From Canna indica (taxonomy: Eukaryota > Streptophyta > Magnoliopsida > Zingiberales > Cannaceae): a stretch of 64,000 nucleotides of DNA. Location of the stretch: NCBI GenBank assembly GCA_034359265.1, contig CP136893.1, forward strand, positions 48,929,501 through 48,993,500, read 5' to 3'. The notes below the pieces were generated by a model. It made no database searches. It saw nothing but the letters and a program-made list of their open reading frames with translations, and was not told the origin of the DNA. The position numbers and the translations under genes are program-made. Below are positions 60,201 to 64,000 of this stretch, in pieces; position 1 is the first letter of the stretch, and each line of letters opens with the position of its first letter.

Positions 60201-63200
60201 ACTCCAGAACATTCACTGTGATGGGAGAAGTTGTTAATCGAGTTATTTTTGACAAACTAATGCAAAGAATTGCACGATTTTTTCGAATAGAATCTTGAAT
60301 AAAGCCAACTGGTTGAACTTCGGGGTATCGGATAGAAATGCCCAGGAATCTAAGTCCCGAGCGACTCCAGAACATTCACTGTGATGGGAGAAGTTGTTAA
60401 TGGAGTTATTTTTGACAAACTAATGCAAAGAATTGCACGCTTTTTCGAATAGAATCTTGAACGAAGCCGACTGATTGAACTTCGCGGTATCAGCTCCAAA
60501 CGACCAGCAATTTGTGACCCGAGTGACTCCAGAACATTCACTGTGATGGGAGAAGTTGTTAATCGATTTATTTTTGACAGACTAATGCAAAGAATTGCAC
60601 ACTTTTTCTAATAGAATCTAGAACGGAGTCGACTGATTGACCTATGGGGTATCGGCTAGAAACGCCCAGCAATCTGAGTACCGAGCGACTCCAGAACAAT
60701 CACTGTGATGGGAGAAGTTGTTAATCTAGTTATTTTTGACAGACTAATACAAATAATTGCACGATTTTTCGAATAGAATCTTGAATAAAGCCGACTGGTT
60801 GAACTTCGAGGTATCGGCTAGAATCGCCCAGCAATCTAAGTCCCGAGCGACTCCAGAACATTCACTGTGATGGGAGAAGTTGTTAATCGAGTTATTTTTG
60901 ACAAACTAATGCAAAGAATTGCACGATTTTTTCGAATAGAATCTTAAATAATGCCGACTGGTTGAACTTCGAGGTATCGGCTAGAAACGCCCAGCAATCT
61001 AAGTCCCGAGCGACTCTAGAACATTCACTGTGAAGGGAGAAGTTGTTAATGGAGTTATTTTTGACAAACTAATGCAAAGAATTGCACGCTTTTTCGAATA
61101 GAATCTTTAACGAAGCCGACTGATTGAACTTCAGGGTATCGGCTAGAAACGCCCCGCAATCTGAGTCCCGAGAGACTCCATAACATTCACTATGATAGGA
61201 GAAGTTGTTAATCGAGTTATTTTTGAGAAACTAATGCAAAGAATTGCATGATTTTTGGAATAGAATCTTGAACGAAGCCGACTGGTTGAACTTCGGGGTA
61301 TCGGTTCGAAACGACCAGCAATCTGTAACCCGAGCGACTCTAGAACATTCACTGTGATGAGAGAAGTTGTTAATCGATTTATTTTTGACAAACTAATGCA
61401 AAGAATTGCACGCTTTTTCGAAGAGAATCTTGAATGAAGCCGACTGATTGAACTTCGAAGTATCAGCTCGAAACGACCTGCAATCTGTGACCCGAGCGAC
61501 TCCAGAACATTCACTGTGATGGGAGAAGTTGTTAATCGAGTTATTTTTGACAAACTAATGCAAGGAATTGCACGCATTTTGGAATAAAATCTTGAACGAA
61601 GCCGACTGATTGAACTTCGGGGTATCGGTTCGTAACGACCAGAAATCTGAGACACAAGCGACTCCAGAACATTCACTGTGATGGGAGAAGTTGTTAATCG
61701 ATTTATTTTTGACAGACTAATGCAAAGAATTGCACGCTTTTTCGAATAGAATCTAGAATGAAGTCGACTGATTGACCTACGGGGTATCGGCTAGAAACGC
61801 CCAGCAATCTGAGTACCGAGCGACGCCAGAACAATCACTGTGATGGGAGAAGTTGTTAATCTAGTTATTTTTGACAGACTAATACAAATAATTGCACGAT
61901 TTTTCGAATAGAATCTTGAATAAAGCCGACTGGTTGAACTTCGAGGTATCGGCTAGAATCGCCCAGCAATCTAAGTCCCGAGCGACTCCAGAACATTCAC
62001 TGTGATGGGAGAAGTTGTTAATCGAGTTATTTTTGACAAACTAATGCAAAGAATTGCACGCTTTTTCGAATAGAATCTTGAACGAAGCCGACTGATTGAA
62101 CTTCGGGGTATCGGCTAGAAACGCCCCGCAATCTGAGTCCCGAGCGACTCCATAACATTCACTATGATAGGAGAAGTTGTTAATCGAGTTATTTTTGAGA
62201 AACTAATGCAAAGAATTGCACGATTTTTGGAATAGAATCTTGAACGAAGCCGACTGGCTGAACTTCGGGGTATCGGTTCGAAACGACCAGCAATTTGTGA
62301 CCCGAGCGACTCTAGAACATTCACTGTGATGGGAGAAGTTGTTAATCGATTTATTTTTGACAAATTAATGCAAAGAATTGCACGCTTTTTCGAATAGAAT
62401 ATTGAACTAAGCCGACTGATTGAACTTCGTGGTATCAGCTCGAAACGACCAGCAATCTGTGACCCGAGCGACTCTAGAACATTCTCTGTGATGGGAGAAG
62501 TTGTTAATTGATTTATTTTTGACAAACTAATGCAAAGAATTGCACGCTTTTTCGTATAGAATCTTGAACGAAGCCGACTGATTGAACTTCGGGGTATCGG
62601 CTAGAAACGCCCAGCAATCTGAGTCCCGAGCGACTCTAGAACATTCACTGTGATGGGAGAAGTTGTTAATCGAGTTATTTTTGACAAACTAATGCAAAGA
62701 ATTGCACGACTTTTGGAATAGAATCTTGAACGAAGCCGACTGGTTGAACTTCGGGGTATCGGCTAGAAACGCCCAGCTATCTGAGTGCCGAGCGACTCCA
62801 GAACATTCACTGTGATGGGAGAAGTTGTTAATCGAGTTATTTTTGAGAGACTAATGCAAAGAATTGAACGATTTTTCGAATGGAATCTTGAACGAAGCCG
62901 ACTGATTGAACTTCGGGGTATCGGATCGAAACGACCAGCAATCTATGACCCGAGCGACTCCAGAACATTCACTGTGATGGGAGAAGTTGTTAATCGAGTA
63001 ATTTTTGACTAACTAATGCAAAGAATTGCACGCTTTTTGGAATAGAATCTTCAACGAAGCCGACTGATTGAAATTCGGGGTATCGATTCGAAATGATCGG
63101 AAATCTGAGTCACGAGCGACTCCAGAACATTCACTGTGATGGTAGAAGTTGTTAATCGAGTTATTTTTGATAGACTAATGCAAAGAATTGCACGATTTTT

Positions 63201-64000
63201 CGAAGAGAGTCTTGAATGAAGCCGACTGATTGAACTTCGAAGTATCAGCTCGGAACGACCTGCAATCTGTGACCCGAGCGACTCCAGAACATTCACTGTG
63301 CTGGGAGAAGTTGTTAATCGAGTTATTTTTGACAAACTAATGCAAAGAATTGCACGCATTTTGGAATAGAATCTTGAACGAAGCCGACTGATTGAACTTC
63401 GGGGTATCGGTTCGTAACGACCAGAAATCTGAGTCACAAGCGACTCCAGAACATTCACTGTGATGGGAGAAGTTGTTAATCGATTTATTTTTGACAGACT
63501 AATGCAAAGAATTGCACGCTTTTTCGAATAGAATCTAGAACGAAGTCGACTGATTGACCTATGGGGTATCGGCTAGAAACGCCCAGCAATCTGAGTACCG
63601 AGCCACTCCAGAACAATCACTGTGATGGGAGAAGTTGTTAATCTACTTATTTTTGACAGACTAATACAAATAATTGCACGATTTTTCGAATAGAATCTTG
63701 AATAAAGCCGACTGGTTGAATTTCGAGGTATCGGCTAGAAACGCCCAGCAATCTAAGTCCCGAGCGACTCCAGAACATTCACTGTGATGGGAGAAGTTGT
63801 TAATCGAGTTATTTTTGACAAACTAATGCAAAGAATTGCACGATTTTTTCGAATAGAATCTTAAATAAAGCCGACTGGTTGAACTTCGAGGTATCGGCTA
63901 GAAATGCCCAGCAATCTAAGTCCCGACCGACTCCAGAACATTCACTGTGAAGGGAGAAGTTGTTAATGGAGTTATTTTTGACAAACTAATGCAAAGAATT
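57238..64000 (-). repeat. Long segmental copy of 44269-51195
   Basis: The block matches sequence 12,968 bp to its left up to about 61,700, then 12,805 bp to its left to the window end. The 163-bp change equals one monomer: the monomer near 49,081-49,243 is absent at about 62,041. A single-base loss at 57611 (ACTCTGAAC versus ACTCTAGAAC) also separates the copies. The left breakpoint is near 57,238, where preceding sequence stops matching. The right end lies beyond the window. Confidence 0.85.

Larger units (their letters stand above)
32888..64000 (-). repeat. 162/163-bp satellite array, minus-orientation half
   Basis: About 192 head-to-tail monomers of the same family, in reverse orientation, running off the window end. 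The landmark GTTGTTAAT at 33029 and 63959 is separated by 30,930 bp, 12 bp short of 191 x 162. This fits two 20-bp deletions partly offset by single-base gains. Many monomers have GATTTTTTCG (six T) where others have five, giving 163-bp units. Subfamily words not noticed in the plus half include AATACAAATAATTGC, TTTTTCGTATAGAATCTCG and TTGACCTACGGGG. Stretches outside the named duplications (32888-35690, 55857-57237) are mosaics of the same monomers. No gene, transposon or other insertion interrupts the array. Confidence 0.97.

Noticed and set aside
8073..64000. Dozens of 60-190-codon open frames within the satellite
   Set aside because: They are translations of the same 162-bp unit, have no domains, start and stop at monomer-class differences, and exist because the unit length is a multiple of three.
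7917..64000. CRISPR-like array
   Set aside because: The whole unit is repeated with no unique spacers, the unit is 162 bp, and the surroundings are a plant LINE with no cas genes.

Overview
This looks like a repeat-rich block of a plant nuclear genome. The evidence is a plant-type L1-clade LINE (ORF1 with a CCHC zinc knuckle; ORF2 with an APE endonuclease, a reverse transcriptase carrying FADD, and a C-terminal zinc-binding region), a plant-style TATA/leader region, and a very long 162-bp satellite array. The species cannot be named from the sequence. A centromeric or pericentromeric location is plausible from the array's size and higher-order structure, but that is inference. Nothing suggests a prokaryote.

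Layout. Bases 1-1502 are single-copy-looking flank with a possible promoter (TATA run at 468-484) and a possible non-coding leader exon ending at a consensus splice donor (655). Bases 1503-7480 hold a nearly complete minus-strand LINE: 5' region 7019-7480, intact ORF1 5489-7018, and ORF2 1839-5498 broken by one in-frame TAG. Bases 7481-7914 are a plus-strand segment whose last ~198 bp repeat the same LINE 3' end in inverted orientation. Its A-tail abuts the satellite directly. From 7917 to the end of the window (about 56 kb, 88% of it) everything is one satellite family.

The satellite has two halves. The plus half (7917-32887) holds 154 monomers in exact 162-bp register, with no net indel over 24,948 bp. 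It contains a 10-mer higher-order repeat (HOR; 1,620 bp, itself two related pentamers) and then seven copies of an 18-mer HOR (2,916 bp), two of them shortened by 4 and 7 whole monomers. At 32,888 the orientation flips through a junction with 40/41-bp inverted arms. The minus half (32,888-64,000, about 191 monomers) is a different set of subfamilies, including 163-bp monomers with one extra base in a T run. It is built from overlapping segmental duplications (1,948, 3,872, 1,945 and 2,269 bp, plus a >=6.7-kb block repeated about 12.9 kb away). Shared private variants and one shared 20-bp deletion allow some of these duplications to be ordered.

No functional host protein-coding gene is supported. 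The only convincing coding sequence is the LINE. The many reading frames in the satellite arise because 162 is a multiple of 3, and they are not annotated as genes. The best candidates for something undescribed are the array architecture (orientation flip plus subfamily switch, an expansion flanked by matching edge monomers, a datable series of duplications) and the LINE tail at the array edge.
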